Positions 29,700 through 41,659 of a DNA stretch of 64,000 bases are shown here, piece by piece. Position numbers and translations under genes: made by a program. Under the pieces are notes generated by a model. The model searched no databases. It was not told where the DNA came from and saw only the letters and a list, made by a program, of their open reading frames with translations. Source of the stretch: Protopterus annectens (taxonomy: Eukaryota; Chordata; Ceratodontiformes; Protopteridae); the NCBI RefSeq assembly GCF_019279795.1, contig NC_056740.1, positions 232,785,797 through 232,849,796 on the forward strand, given 5' to 3'. How positions within the stretch are numbered: position 1 is the first letter of the stretch; each line of letters opens with the position of its first letter.

Positions 29700-32600
29700 G
29701 TTGCCCATTTGAAAAATTAAACTGTCATCTATAGCAAAACATTTAAGAAATTTCATCAATGACCTAAATCTATGAGATATACATGGTCTGAAATCTGCTA
29801 TTTCATTACATTACATACATTATTCATTTTGTTTTGGTACCAAACCACGGTGGTGGTGCTGCGGTAGCGTTGTCACCTTACAGTAAGACGCTGTCCGGTT
29901 CAATTCTCAACTAGAGCATCTTCTGCGTGGAGACATGCGTGAATGGGCGTACCTTCTTTGAATTTTGTGCGTCAGGGCTGGTAACTTGGCACGTAAAAAT
30001 CAACTACCAATCATTAGTGGACCATAGCTCCGCTGTGGCGACCCCTAACTGGGAAAAGCCGAAAGACACAACAACCCAAACTATAACAGATAAAGTGCTT
30101 ATCTCTAACAGCCTATAGTCTAAAATTGATGATGTATTAATAACATCCTGCTCATTATCAGAGCATAATAATCTTACTCAGTTGAAAAAGTTTAAGGAAT
30201 GGTTCATTATAGAAATAAATGAAATAGTGAAGTTACTGATATTATATTTTGGGATTCTTTAAGGATGTATACGTAGGGGAAAATCTAAAGTTGGTATCTT
30301 AAAAGGAAGGAATAGAATAAAGAACTAATTACTTTACAGTCTAAGATAGATAATTAAAAAATGCAAAACCAAATGATACAAAATATTAATCTTGAATTAA
30401 AATTACTGAATCAAAAATATCGAGATACAATGCAACATACAATTTCAACTCTATTAGAAAAATGGAAAATCTGCTCCTATTCAGTTAATCCCAAAAGCTT
30501 GCATAAGCTAGCCATAAGATCAAGAAAAAAACCCACCAACTATATTAAAGAAATAAAAATAAACCAAAGGGGGAAAGATAGCGAAATAACTGATTTGAAT
30601 GATGTATTACAATGTTTTAGAAGTCACTATGAAAATGTCAATAACACATTTACAACTTTAGATACTGACACTACCAAAACTAATTTTTTGAAAAATAATA
30701 TACAACAAAGATTAACTACAAAGCAAATAATATTGACAAATCCATCTTACTAAAAGAAATTAAAGACCAAATTTAAAATATTAAGACAAATAAAGCTCCA
30801 TGACTTGATGGATTAATCCCTGAATTATATAAACTTATACCAGATAGTATTAAGACTTTTACAAAAGGTATATTAAAATTTCATGAGTTATTCCCTCATC
30901 CTAGCATTATGCCCTAGTTTCTCCCATTCTTGATAAAGATAGTAATCTCTATTCCTCTTATAGACCTATACCCTTGTTAAATGTCGACTATAAATTTATG
31001 TCTATTCTTGCTAGAAGACTAAACAATATAATACCAACATTAATCAATGAAGACCAGACAGGCTTTATTTTAAATAGAAAAGTCCATGATAATATAATCA
31101 GATTAAACATGTTAATTGACTAAGCCAACAAAAAGAAAAAAAGAATTAACAATAATCAGTTTTGATTTAAACAGAGCCTTTGATTCTATTAGTTGGTCAT
31201 ATCTATTTAAAGTACTTACAGAATATAACTTTTCTGAATTATTTATTAATCTCATCACAAATCTATATAATAATTCTTATTCATTTGTTAAAGTTGGTTC
31301 TTATACGTCTAAAGCCTTCAAAATGTCAATGGGTACAAAACAAGGTTGTCGTTTATCCCCTTTATTATTTGCTACTGCTATTGAACCCCTTGCAAATTTT
31401 ATTAGATCTAACCATATGAATAAAGGATTTCAAACTGATGAAGAACTCAGCTGTAAAATTCAGTTATTTGTAGATGATATACTAACTACAGGTGACAGAG
31501 TCTTCTCTATCTGAAATTATTATTTCTTTAAATTATTTTGAAAAGATCTCAGGCTTAAACTTTAACAAAAACAAAACAAGAACCTTGTTAATTAATAAAA
31601 AAATTGATGATTTCCTAAATAGTTATACCGAATTCAATTGGAACAATACCTATATTAATTATCTTGGAATCGTTATTACACCCTCAATAAGAAATACAAT
31701 TCAGACTAACTATATAAACTTAACAAATATAGTCAAACACCTAATAGATGAATGGAATAAGTTCTCTTTTACAACGTAAGATAGACTTACTTTAATAAAA
31801 ATGATTATACTTCCAAAAATCTTATTTTGTATACAGGCATCAATATTTCTTCCCACAAAAAAATATTAACAAGTTAAATACTTCTTCTTCTCAAATGTCT
31901 TTGGTATCCTAACAAACCGAGAATATCCTTTGACTGGCATACTAAAAACTGGGATGATGGAGGGTTAGCTTTTCCAAATATTGAACTATATGCAAAATCC
32001 AATATTACAAACATAACAAGACTATGGTTAAACTCTTCATACCATTCTGCAAGGAAATCCATACATGAGAAATTAATTCAAAATAATAGGCATAATTTAA
32101 TTCCTCAAAACCTAATAATATATACTAATAGATTATATTGGATGTTAAAACATTACTTTACTAATGATACAAAGATAATTTCATCTATTTCATTAACAGA
32201 GTATATTATTTGTATATTCAAATAATTTATTGATTCCAATTATATTCTTAAAGACTTAGCCTTCCTTTTATTACCTATACATAACACTATATGTTGCTTA
32301 GAAATATTTAATAAAAATAAAATGTTAGAACTCCAAAAGAGTAACTTATTATTTTGGCATCAATTTTTAAATGGCAATAAACTACACATGACTGAATATC
32401 TTCTCTCCAAATATCCCTTATCAAATGATAATCGGATAAATATTCATAACTGCATAACATATGTAAATGATAACATTAAAATAATAATGAATTATCAAGA
32501 AAAAAATGACTAAAATTCTGGACTTACTAATCAATATTAATTATACCTTATTTCATAATAAGTCATATTTTTGGTAATATATAGGATTATAAGATCCGAA

Positions 32601-33141
32601 TCTGTAAATCTAAATTCATCCTTTTGGAATTACTCTACAAAAATAAATGGATCAGAGTTCTTGATAAATAATAAGAAATTAATATTAAAGTCAAATTATA
32701 AAACAACATTCTCTCTTTATTGGAAAATATATAGTTGGAAATGCATACACATAATTTTTTTAACACCTAGTAAAATTAATATGATCTATAAAACAAAGAA
32801 AGCTAAATGCTGGAGATGTGGATAAGAGTCAGAACCAGATTGAACACATGATATTAAAATGTATTTTTGTTGTTCCTTTCTGGAATGAATTCAAACAATT
32901 TTCTCAGGCACTTTGGACAGATAAATATTATATATTTGACTCACTTGTATTGTTTAATGCTCCAGTACCAGATATTGTCCCCAAGTCACAACTGCCTCTC
33001 CTTTGGTCGATTTTATCAATAGTTAGAAAAATTATTACAACAAATTGGAAATGTAAAACTGATTTGTCTTTTAATGATTTTCTTATTCTACCTAAAAGTG
33101 TATGCAAGAAAGAGCTCTCAGCTTTAAACATGCAGACATAA
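29700..33141 (+). pseudogene. L1-like ORF2, remainder (EN end, RT, C-terminal Cys knuckle)
   Basis: After the inserts the L1 reading resumes. It includes MQNQMIQNINLELKLLNQKY (30361) and a KTNKAPXLDGLIPELYK block near 30785. A YSSYRPIPLLNVDYKFMSIL block with LARRLNNIIPTLINEDQTGF follows near 30950-31070. The RT core at 31116-31514 has SFDLNRAFDSISW, MGTKQGCRLSPLLFATAIEP and QLFVDDILTT (catalytic FVDD box). The C-terminus near 32800-32870 has KAKCWRCG..IEHMILKC, the Cys/His knuckle of L1 ORF2. Stops and frame changes (for example at 31100, 31514, 31779, 32223 and 32822) make it a pseudogene. The enzyme would be the L1 endonuclease and reverse transcriptase. Confidence 0.85.
29842..30083 (+). 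repeat. tRNA-derived SINE
   Basis: The head is tRNA-like, with an A-box-like TGGTGCTGCGGTAGCG near 29854-29869 and a B-box-like GGTTCAATTCT at 29897-29907. The body shares GGAGACATGCGTGAATGGGC with the copy at 103-189. The tail is CCGCTGTGGCGACCCCTAAC, GGGAAAAGCCGAAAGACACA. It sits within the L1-like ORF2. I recall this tail as common in fish repeats; the family name is not certain. Confidence 0.8.
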
Positions 33142-33323
33142 AAAAATCACTCATCAGAAAATAACTGGCAAAAACTGAATGATCTATTGGAAAAGTATTA
33201 ATGACTTGTATTACTATTTTACTACTGTGGACTCTTGTATATAGTTACCTTTTTGTTGTTTTTGTTATATCTGAATTGTATTTTTCAAGTTTTTAAAAAA
33301 CTAATAATTATTTAGAAAAAAAA

Positions 33324-34095
33324 AGATAGTCAGAGAGCTCCATAATGTCTATGTGTCCAAGGCTGGTATGTCTGTAGGATCAAGCAGCATTTTACTTTCA
33401 GCAAGGATGATGCCACAGTACGAACAAAAGATGATTGACGTTAAAACTTGGCATAATTTCTGGTGTCATTCTAGGGGGATACAATATTTGTCAGTGTGGA
33501 AAGACATGGTTAACAAACCACGCTGCTTTGCCAAAGATGGTCTGCACCTGTCCCCTCTAGGCTTTCAAATATTGGGTAAAACAATGCCCCCTCCCCACAG
33601 AGCCTTTTTTTAGGCAATGCCCAATTGACAAAACTTCCAACATAGCAAAATCTACCCATGGAAATCTAAAGGTGTTGCTGCTCAAAGTCAGGAGTCTAAA
33701 AAAGAAGATTCACTCCCTCCAAGCTTTCCTCACCCTGGAGAATTCAGACGTCTGCATAGTTACTGAGATGTGGTTTAAAGCCGCAGAGAGTACCCCAGCT
33801 TCAGTACAAAGCTTCAGTGCACTCCAGGAATTGCACAGGCAGGAACTAAAGGTGAAAATTTCTCGATCTACATTAATAAGACACATACCTCAAGGTTAGT
33901 TAAACAGGGTAATGTGCTGGCAGCTCCTACATTGTCCAGATTACCATGGACAAAGCCCCATATTATATCCTAGCAAGCTGCAGGTCATCCTCTATGTTCC
34001 ATGAAACCCATTACTCATACATAGACACATTAGAGACACTCACCATTCAACCAAATACTATACTCATGGGGGACTTTAATTATCCTTACTTTTTT
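33324..34095 (+). mobile_element. Old CR1/L2-type LINE, continuation after L1 insertion
   Basis: The esterase frame interrupted at 21640 continues: ELHNVYVSKAGMSVGSSSIL near 33336, then SARMMPQYEQKMIDVKTWHN and DGLHLSPLGFQILG (Asp/His block). ORF2 begins near 33672 with LLKVRSLKKKIHSLQAFLTL and CIVTEMWFKAAESTPAS. GDFNYP appears at about 34071-34087. The copy ends shortly after the endonuclease GDFNYP block, without reverse transcriptase or tail. It is a diverged, older family member than 35117-39485. Confidence 0.82.
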
Positions 34096-35116
34096 TGGGG
34101 AGGAGTGAACTCCACAGTTTAGCCACATATACAGAATACAGGCAGAACCAGTATGAATTATAGCTTTCTAAGTAAGCATTAAGTATTGATTCAGTGAACA
34201 TAGTTCTCTGCACAATGCGTACCACTTTAATAACTGGCTGGGAGAAGAGCACCTATCTAGCCTATAGAGAATGTTGTGAACATTCTCTAATGTGAGTATA
34301 GGCTAATAGATTAGGTAGCGTCAGCTATACAGGAACTGAGAAGCAAGACAGTGAAATGTTCAGTTAATGCTGTTACTTTCAAACATTGTAAGACTGCTCC
34401 AGTCTGTCTAGCTGAGAGGATTGTAGCTTAGTCACAACTGACAAGTCAGATAAAAAAGACTAGGTGTTACACGGCCCACTAGAAAAGTTCAATCACTACA
34501 CCCAGTTGCTTATTGACTGAATATTTTTAAGCTGCTATAGACTGACTGCTAGGTTAACAAGTGATTATTATTCCTTCTCACTAAGAAACAAATAACCACT
34601 CATAACCAAAAGCACAGTGGTATAAGCAGTGTTGGTGCAAAATACATTGACCAAATGATATTCTCACTGGATGAATGGTAAGGAATGCAATCCACTAATA
34701 ATCAAACATTTTATTTAGCGCTTTCTTTCTGTGATATGGACTGAGCTAAATAAAATGATATTGGATTATTAGTGGTTTGTGCTCCATCCAGTAATGACAT
34801 TTTTTGGCTGGTGGTTCATTTTGTTTCAAAATTTAAATATTCCACAACAGCCATAGCCTTTGTGATTAAGGAGTCACTCTTCTGTAGAGCACCCTGTTCA
34901 AATGTAACCTCGACCAATGGATGGGAAATCAAAAATTTAGCCCTGGACTTGTACCTATCCCACTACTGGACAGAGGCAGCTTGTAAATATTCTGCCAATT
35001 AAACACAACTATATGTTCCTGGGTAATTTACCCTGTCAATTACATACTTAATACATTACTAAACTTAAAAAGGAATATTGGAGCCGTTTGTCTAGTAATC
35101 ACCTATGACCTTTCCT
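34096..35116. other. Unassigned DNA with one strong hairpin
   Basis: No gene recognised. The stretch replaces the expected 3' half of the LINE that ends near 34095. It contains the hairpin at 34692-34775. Confidence 0.5.
34692..34775. repeat. Long hairpin with AGCGCTTTC in the loop
   Basis: CCACTAATAATC (34692-34703) pairs with GATTATTAGTGG (34764-34775), and ATTTTATTTAGC (34708-34719) pairs with GCTAAATAAAAT (34744-34755). Weaker pairing extends outward to about 34665 and 34792 (CTGGATG with CATCCAG). The loop begins with GCTTTCTTTC. The shared AGCGCTTTC string suggests a pair of inverted Penelope ends with the body lost, which is an inference. Confidence 0.7.
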
Positions 35117-35594
35117 GTAACTAGTGTTCCAGATACAGATTTGCTGTATCCAGGACTGTTTGTAAGCTTATGAGCCCCCCAAGCCTTTCTGTGTTGGAGG
35201 GAAGCCTTCTAGCTTATCAGTGGGAGTGGTAAGCATTAGGTAACCTGTCTACCACATAAGGAGTGGTTCTGGCCCAGAATTTGTAGTTATTGGCCATTTG
35301 GGCAATCTTCCATCTCTCTCAACTTTCTGATTTGAAAGCCTGCATTTGCACTTGTTTCTGTCCTGTAACTCGTCTAGTGCAGATACAGATTCTTAGTTTT
35401 AGCACTTAAATTTGCTTATTCATGCTCAGCACTTGTAAACACTAAATAAGCTACTAATTACTATAGCACTCAATCTTCCTCATTACATAGAGGAAAACAG
35501 TTTTTGTACTTACTTTTCTCACTGGCGTTGAGAAAAACAGCTCTTGTACTCACTTTCCTCACTTATCTAGAGGAAAATAGTTTTTTGTTCAGGC
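35117..35594 (+). promoter_or_regulatory. LINE 5' untranslated region
   Basis: It aligns over its length with 48837-49292 (CAGATACAGATTTGCTGTAT, GGGAGTGGTAA, AAGGAGTGGTTCTGGCCCAG) and more distantly with 7230-7741. Repeated GAGGAAAATAG/GAGAAAAACAG motifs occur near its end. An internal promoter would be expected here in full-length CR1-like elements; no specific site is recognised. Confidence 0.7.
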
Positions 35595-36572
35595 ATGTCC
35601 AAGGGTCAGCTCCCAGTGTTCTCCCCTGTCTATCTGATGAATTTGGGCATATTGAGGCAATGCAGAAATTGCCTCATGTACACAGACAACCCTCTCCTAC
35701 CACCCAACACTACAACCTGTGAGAGATGCACTTATCTAGCCAAACTGGAGGTAAAGCTCTCTCCAACCAAGACTTAACCTGACAGTCATGTGGAGAAGGT
35801 AAACATTTGCACCACACCACACTCATCACATAGTCTCACTACGTCTACACCACCAGAATCCACACATAGAAACTCAAAAACATTCACGGAGGCTCTCAAT
35901 AATAATCTGCCTAAGCAACAGAGACCTCCAAAGCAGAAACACAAGCAACCTCCATCCCCCAATACAACCCAAATGACACATAGCCCACAGACTCAGTGTG
36001 CCACTCAAACACAGCCAATAAGGAAATGCAACATACCCAACACACTAGTCATTGGTTACTCTATAGTCAGGCACACTGATGTCCCACTCACCAGGCTAAA
36101 CAAGGAGAAGGTCACGGTCAGCTGCCTGTCGGGTGTCTGGATCCACCACATAACCCACGCACTCAGGTCACTCCATAAAAAGTACAAATATGACTCTGTC
36201 ATTGTCCATGTTGGTGTGAATTACCTGAGACGTACCTCCCTGGACTATATGAAAAGAGACATGGAAGAGCCCTCAGATCTTGTAGCCCAGGAAGGTATGA
36301 CCCTAGCCCTAAGTAGCATTCTGCCATCGCCCAGAATGATACCGCAGTACAAGGACAAAATGATTGACTTCAACAATTGGCTAAGCTTCTGGTGTCATTC
36401 TAAGGGGATCCAGTATCTGCCTGCTTGGGATGACATGGTCAACAGACCACGATGCTTTGCCACAGATGGCCTGCACTTGTCGTCCCTGGGATTCCGGATA
36501 CTGGCTAAGGCTCTTGCTGCCCCTATAGTGCCTTTTTTAGGCAGGGTTCAATTAACAAATTCACCACCATAA
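35595..36572 (+). pseudogene. LINE ORF1 (Cys motif plus SGNH esterase), one stop
   Basis: The frame starts MSKGQLPVFSPVYLMNLGIL. It has C23xxC26 and C42xxC45, a zinc-type motif conserved in the sister copies. TAA at 35775-35777 interrupts it where sister copies read Glu or Gly; the same frame continues to 36572. The esterase follows: VIGYSIVRH, where Tyr replaces the Asp of GDS, VIVHVGVNYL, where Tyr replaces Asp of ND, LALSSILPSPRMIPQYKDKM and DGLHLSSLGF. The protein would be an RNA-binding ORF1p with an esterase/lipase-like domain. ORF2 follows after 29 bases. Confidence 0.88.
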
Positions 36573-36601
36573 CAGGAACAAGCAAGCAAAAACTGAGGGT
36601 A

Positions 36602-39397
36602 ATGCTACTCAATGCTAGAAGTCTAAATTTCAAAATGCACTCACTCGAGGCACTCCTTAAAATGGAGAACATAAATATCTGTGCAGTGACTGAGACCTGG
36701 ATCAAGGCTCCAGAGAGCACCCCTGCACTACCAGGCTATAACTCATACCACACTTTTCGGCCATGTAACCTGGACCGAAACACCAAAGGTGGGGGTGTGT
36801 CCATATTCATTAAGGATATCCACACCTCCAGGCTAGCTGCTCAGCATAATGCATCCGAGGTTATCCAAGTGCAACTAACTCTTGGCAAAACTGCAATCCA
36901 AATTGTAGCTTGCTACAGATTCCCCACCATGCCCCAGGATTCCCACTCCTCTTTTCTTGATGTACTGGAAAATATTAGGGTTCAACCAAACACTCTAATA
37001 ATGGGCGACTTCAGCTACCCCACCATTAACTGGGAAAACTACTCATGTACCAACTCCTTAGCGCAATGCTTTCTGGAATTCATAAACTCCAATGCCCTAG
37101 ATCAACTTATCCACACCCCCACCACAGGCAACAATATCCTAGACCTAGTCATTACCAACATGAGTGACCGGTGTTCCACACCTGAAGTCAACTCCTCGTT
37201 GGTCCGATCCAACCATAAGCTAATCACCCTTGATATCCACATCCCACCCCCACCCCACCATTAAGGAAACCACAGTAAAACATTTCTCCAAAGCCAAATT
37301 CATGCTTCTTAAGACTGAAGTAGTGAACTTCATGACACCCATGCAGACGGACAATACAGTTACAACTGCTGAATCCTACACAAATGCACTCTATAAGCAC
37401 TTACATGAGTGCATGGATCATGCTATCCCAAACAGAACCAAGACGCTATCCCCCCCAAAAAAGGAAGCCAATCTGGTGGTCCCCTGCCATAAACAAACTG
37501 TACAACAGAAGGAAAAAACTGTTGCAAAAGAGAGTAAAATCCCATGAGTGGAGGAACTCCCTGGTCAGCCTCAGTAAGAAGCTAAGATCCCTTATAAGAT
37601 CCTCCAAAGCTAGCTACGAAAAGAAAACCGCCACTAATTCCAAGGACAACCACAAAGCATTCTATAGCTATGTCAAGAATCTCAATGGCAACACCCACAT
37701 CTGCTCTGAGTTACAGCACAAAGGCACGAAAATTATAGAACCAACTGATATTGCCAACATCCTGGCAGATAGGTTCAGTGCTAACTTTACCTCCCCCTCA
37801 CCCCCTAAAGGGCCCATATCTATACAGGAAGAATGCAGAGTCCCTGTAATCACAACTACGCAGGTGAAAGCTGCACTCTCTAAAGCCAAAAACACAGCAT
37901 CCATGGGACCGGACAACATCCCAGGCTGCATTTTACATGAACTTCAGAATGAACTGGCTCCCCACTTAAGCACCATGTTCAATAATAGCCTCACATCAGG
38001 CTTTGTACCCACTGAATGGCGCACAGCAACAGTTATCCCACTCCACAAAGGGGGAGCAACCACTGATCCTGGGAACTATAGACCTATTAACCTGACAAGC
38101 CTGGTCTGCAAGGCCATGGAACGTATCATCATGGAACTCAAACAAAGACATCGATAACCTCCAAACTCTGGATCCCACCCAGTTCGGGTTTGTGAAAGGC
38201 AGATCATACCTCCTGAACCCGATCGACTTCTTTGAGGCAGTCACCAAAGCCATAGATGAGGGTAAGGTGGTTCACACAGCCTATCTTGACCTCGCCAAGG
38301 CTTTCGACACCATCCCCCATTCTGGAATTATAGCTAAACTCAATAAACTAGGCATAAATCCCTACGTCACAAGATGGGTTGCCAACTGGCTCACTGACAG
38401 AACCCACACTGTAAACGTTGCAGACTCCAAATCTGACCTCAAACCAGTGACAAGTGGAGTACCACAGGGTTCCGTCCTGGGACCGCTCCTGTTTGGTATC
38501 TACTTCTCTGAAGTACAGGCTAACACAGAAGGCCTCTGGCTAATGAAGTTTGCAGATGACTGCAAACTAGGAGCCATAATCAAGTCTCCAAATGATGTGA
38601 ACATCCTACAGAAGGGCCTCACTGAGACAGATGCCTGGTGTCAGAGCCATGGCCTCAAGCTCAATGCCAAAAAGTGCACTGTCATCCCCTTTGGTAAAAA
38701 CTCTGTACCCATGAGCTACCACATAGGCAGCAATCTACTTAACACCGAATGCGTGATAAGAGACCTTGGGACCTAGGTGGACAGTAGTCTCTCCTTTGAT
38801 AGTCACATCGCCACAGCAGTCAGGAAGTCCTTCTACGTGGCACACCTCATCATAAAAGGGTTCTCATCCTGGAAAAAAGAGGTCATCATTCCACTCTACT
38901 CGACACTCATTAGACCCATTATAGAGTACAACGCCCCTTTTGGAATGTACCTCACAAGACATCTGCAGCAGCTGGAAAGGCCACATAAGTACCTCACAAA
39001 GAGGATTACTGGACTCAAACAAATGCCCTACACTGACTGCCTCAAAAAACTCCAGCTTTACTCCATAGCATATCGCCTACTCCGAGGTGATCTCTGCCTA
39101 ACATATAAAGCTGTGTCAAACCCAGAGCTGTTGGACATGCTACACCTAAAGAAATCCCAATCCCTCCGATCTACACGCTCTAGGGACCTAAACCTTGTCA
39201 CCACGATAAACAGGACATGCTGGAGGGATAGATTCCTATCCCAGAGACTTCCCATACTCTGGAACAGGCTACCCATCTATGTCAAGCAAAGTTTTTCATT
39301 AGCACTCAAGAAAAATCTTGATGAGTGGATGGGAAATAGGAAATACACCCCGGGGATCACTTCTGTGCCTCTGCGCGACAGTGGCACAGGAAAATAA
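36602..39397 (+). pseudogene. LINE ORF2 (APE endonuclease plus RT), frameshifted
   Basis: The endonuclease (36602-37264) has MLLNARSLNFKMHSLEALLK, ICAVTETWIKAPES, MGDFSYP and VRSNHKLIT; the last normally reads SDH, so a catalytic Asp is lost. A frame change near the C-rich tract at 37250-37260 and another near 37450 lead into 37384-38157 (IPLHKGGATTDPGNYRPINL). A third near 38150 leads into 38192-38776 (AYLDLAKAFDTIPHSGII, SGVPQGSVLGPLLFGIYFSE, FADDCKLGA with FADD at 38549-38560). A TAG at 38774-38776 replaces Gln, and the same frame runs on to 39397, ending WMGNRKYTPGITS..RDSGTGK. This is the target-primed reverse transcription enzyme. Confidence 0.9.
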
Positions 39398-39485
39398 CTT
39401 TCTTGGGTGGTGTAAGCCAGGGAACCTTGTTGGCTAGGCTTACGTAGGCCCTTGGGCCGATAGCCTAGTACCTACCTATGAACCT

Positions 39486-41225
39486 GTGTGCTAGATACGA
39501 CTATTTACTACTCTGCCATTATCCTCGTCTGTGCTTTCTCTAATTCTTACAGTGCACATAAGAATGTAATTTTATATATCTGTAATTCCATATACACTGA
39601 TTATTATCTCTGTGCCCTATCTGTTGGGTTCTGACAGAAAAGGGCCCTCAGACCAATTGACCAACCAGGATAACAAAAGATAAATACATAAATAAAAATA
39701 AAATGGCAAAAGGGAAGCATGCCTCACCAGTCACGATAGCTGCACCTGTCAAATGACAGAAAGAACTTCAAAAACCCAAAATCCCATACAATATTGGCAG
39801 CCCATGGGCTAGCACAAAGGATTAAGGTTTGAACTGCCTCTGAAGTCCAGGATTTGATTATCTTAGACTATTTGCCTACTGTGTAAATATCCTCCAATAA
39901 CTTAACCAAACAGTGTTCTGGGGCAAATGGGAAACTGAGCTTGGCTCCTCACTGGTCTACTGGACTGCATGCCTAGTAACTCTATGATCCTACAAGACAA
40001 GAACACACCAGTCCAGTGGTAGAATTTGTGGTTGTCAAACTTGCTCCCCAGTCCCTGTCAGTGTACAATCTCACCTTCACCGGGTTTGTGTCGAAAAGAC
40101 CATTAATCAGATACACTGGCTGAACTACCATACTTTTCACTGGCTAAACTACCATACTTTTCACTAAGAGAAAAGCCCACTATGTGTCTCTTGCACTAAA
40201 TAGACCTCCATAAAATCTGCCTCACTACCAATTTATTCAGGTACCTGTCTTCATAACTATCCGTTTCTTACCTCCAGAAACAAACACATCCAGAAATAAT
40301 CAAGAACACTTTAGTACCATCAACATGAAAATAGACGGAACGAGAGAGGGTATGAATTAACGTACACTTTCTATTCAACAAATCCAGTTATTGCCATTAT
40401 TCAAGTGTAATCCAACACCCTTACTCCCGTAATTTCTGGATTTAGAAGACATTAGAAAGGCCACCGCAAAATGAATCTGGAGACCTACTTTTTGCACAGT
40501 CAAGGAGCGCTAAAGGGAATACAACCATAAAGGCACTGCAGTCACCGATAGCAAAAGACCTCAACTAAAGGCAACTGTTGAGAACGCATTGTGAACGTTC
40601 TTATTTGTTAAGGTTTAGGCAGGATCCGGCTTTTTTAATAATCATCTCAGCATAAACTTCCTGGGCAATCAGCACACAGAACCAACATTGTGAACGTCCC
40701 ACTGTACATATTATTAAATTCCTTTAAAATATATACAACGCAAACAAAATGCATCGGTTACGTGTAAAACAAACTCATTATAGTGTAGCTTACGTTAATA
40801 ATTCAAAAGACAAAAACTTAGAAAGTACAAAATACCCTCATGAACACCTATCCTCACACCGCACTTTTAACAAAGTTCTTCACCCGTCACTTCCGGGGAA
40901 GGTTGACTAATCGGAAGTCCATCCCCCTAGCGGATTCGTCTTACTCCTTAGCTTTGAGTTTGTCATATATAAACTCAATGCTCTGGAGTAATATTTAATT
41001 GAAACAGCTATTGTACAAATTGGTATTTTTTTGCAGCAGTGATTGTTTAACTCCAATATATAAAGATAAGTAGGTGGCATGGAATCGGGAGCTTTTGCTG
41101 GTACAAAAGAAAACGCATTCTGATTGTCGGGAGTGAGGGAACTCTCTGACTTGGGGAGACGGACCCTGTCGTTGAAATAATTCCGGAGTCTTGTAGCTAT
41201 TCATTGGTTTCATGATTACCCAGTA
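39486..41225. other. Region upstream of CHSY1
   Basis: No gene or recognised mobile element. It contains a 24-base tandem pair (40117-40140 and 40141-40164, one mismatch). The right part near 40880-40930 has more CpG sites (CACCCGTCACTTCCGGGGAA) and an ETS-like CTTCCGG. It probably includes the CHSY1 promoter. Confidence 0.5.
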
Positions 41226-41330
41226 GCAACATTTTTTTTGAGGTGGCGGTGTAATTCTGTAACAGCGCCGCGTAGCAGAATACAGAGAGTGCGCGGTAAT
41301 TTAGCACTGAATTTATCCTGGGGTTAGGGA
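40870..41330 (+). promoter_or_regulatory. CHSY1: Probable CHSY1 promoter and 5' untranslated region
   Basis: The region rises in GC and CpG toward the start codon (CAGCGCCGCGTAGCAG, GAGTGCGCGGTAATT near 41262-41300) and has an ETS-like ACTTCCGG at 40890-40897. No convincing TATA box is positioned close to the gene; CATATATAAA at 40963-40972 is a weak candidate. The transcription start cannot be placed from sequence alone. Confidence 0.4.
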
Positions 41331-41659
41331 ATGGCTACAAGGAGTCGCCGATCGTGGTTCAGTGTGTTATTGGGACTGGTTGTTGGCTTCACAGTAGCTT
41401 CGAGACTTATTCTTCCTAAAGCCTCGGACTTTAAGAAAGCTGGACACCGTCGTCGAGCTAGTGGTTCTGGTTGTAGCAGCAGTGTCAGCCTGCACTCAGG
41501 GGTGAGAAAGGACTATGGGGGAGTGCTGGTGTGGCAGCAGCCGCAGGATAGTGATGCTGGAAATCACGAAGAGCTTATCCCCAAGTCGAAACATTTCCTT
41601 TACGTTGGGGTCATGACTGCTCAAAAGTATCTTGGTAACCGGGCAGTGGCTGTCCAAAA
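41331..41659 (+). CDS. CHSY1: CHSY1 exon 1 (chondroitin sulfate synthase 1), N-terminus
   Basis: This exon encodes residues 1-109 and two bases of codon 110. The enzyme is a Golgi type II membrane glycosyltransferase that adds alternating GlcUA and GalNAc to build the chondroitin chain. The N-terminus reads MATRSRRSWFSVLLGLVVGF; residues about 8-28 are the signal anchor, followed by a basic RRRAS linker as in human CHSY1 (VLLGLVLGFVLASRLVLPRAS). The exon ends in KHFLYVGVMTAQKYLGNRAV, matching the human FLFVGVMTAQKYL segment. The ATG has G at -3 and G at +4. A GTAAGT donor follows at 41660, leaving phase 2. The linker (residues about 45-80) is divergent from the human one, as expected. CHSY3 has a much longer N-terminus and is less similar. 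Confidence 0.96.

Larger units (their letters stand above)
35117..39485 (+). mobile_element. CR1/L2-type LINE, best-preserved full-length copy
   Basis: It is a complete element of about 4.4 kb. The 5' untranslated region (35117-35594) starts TGTAACTAGTGTTCCAGATA and matches the copy at 48837. It is followed by ORF1 (35595-36572), ORF2 (36602-39397) and a short 3' region with TAGCCTAGTACCTACCTATG AACC as the worn family tail. ORF1 has one in-frame stop; ORF2 has about three frameshifts and one in-frame stop. Two or more catalytic-block residues are changed, so it is dead but relatively young. Confidence 0.92.

Noticed and set aside
29850-29920. A functional tRNA gene
   Set aside because: The tRNA-like boxes are followed by a SINE body and tail that recur at 103-955 and partly at 47305, and the boxes are imperfect.
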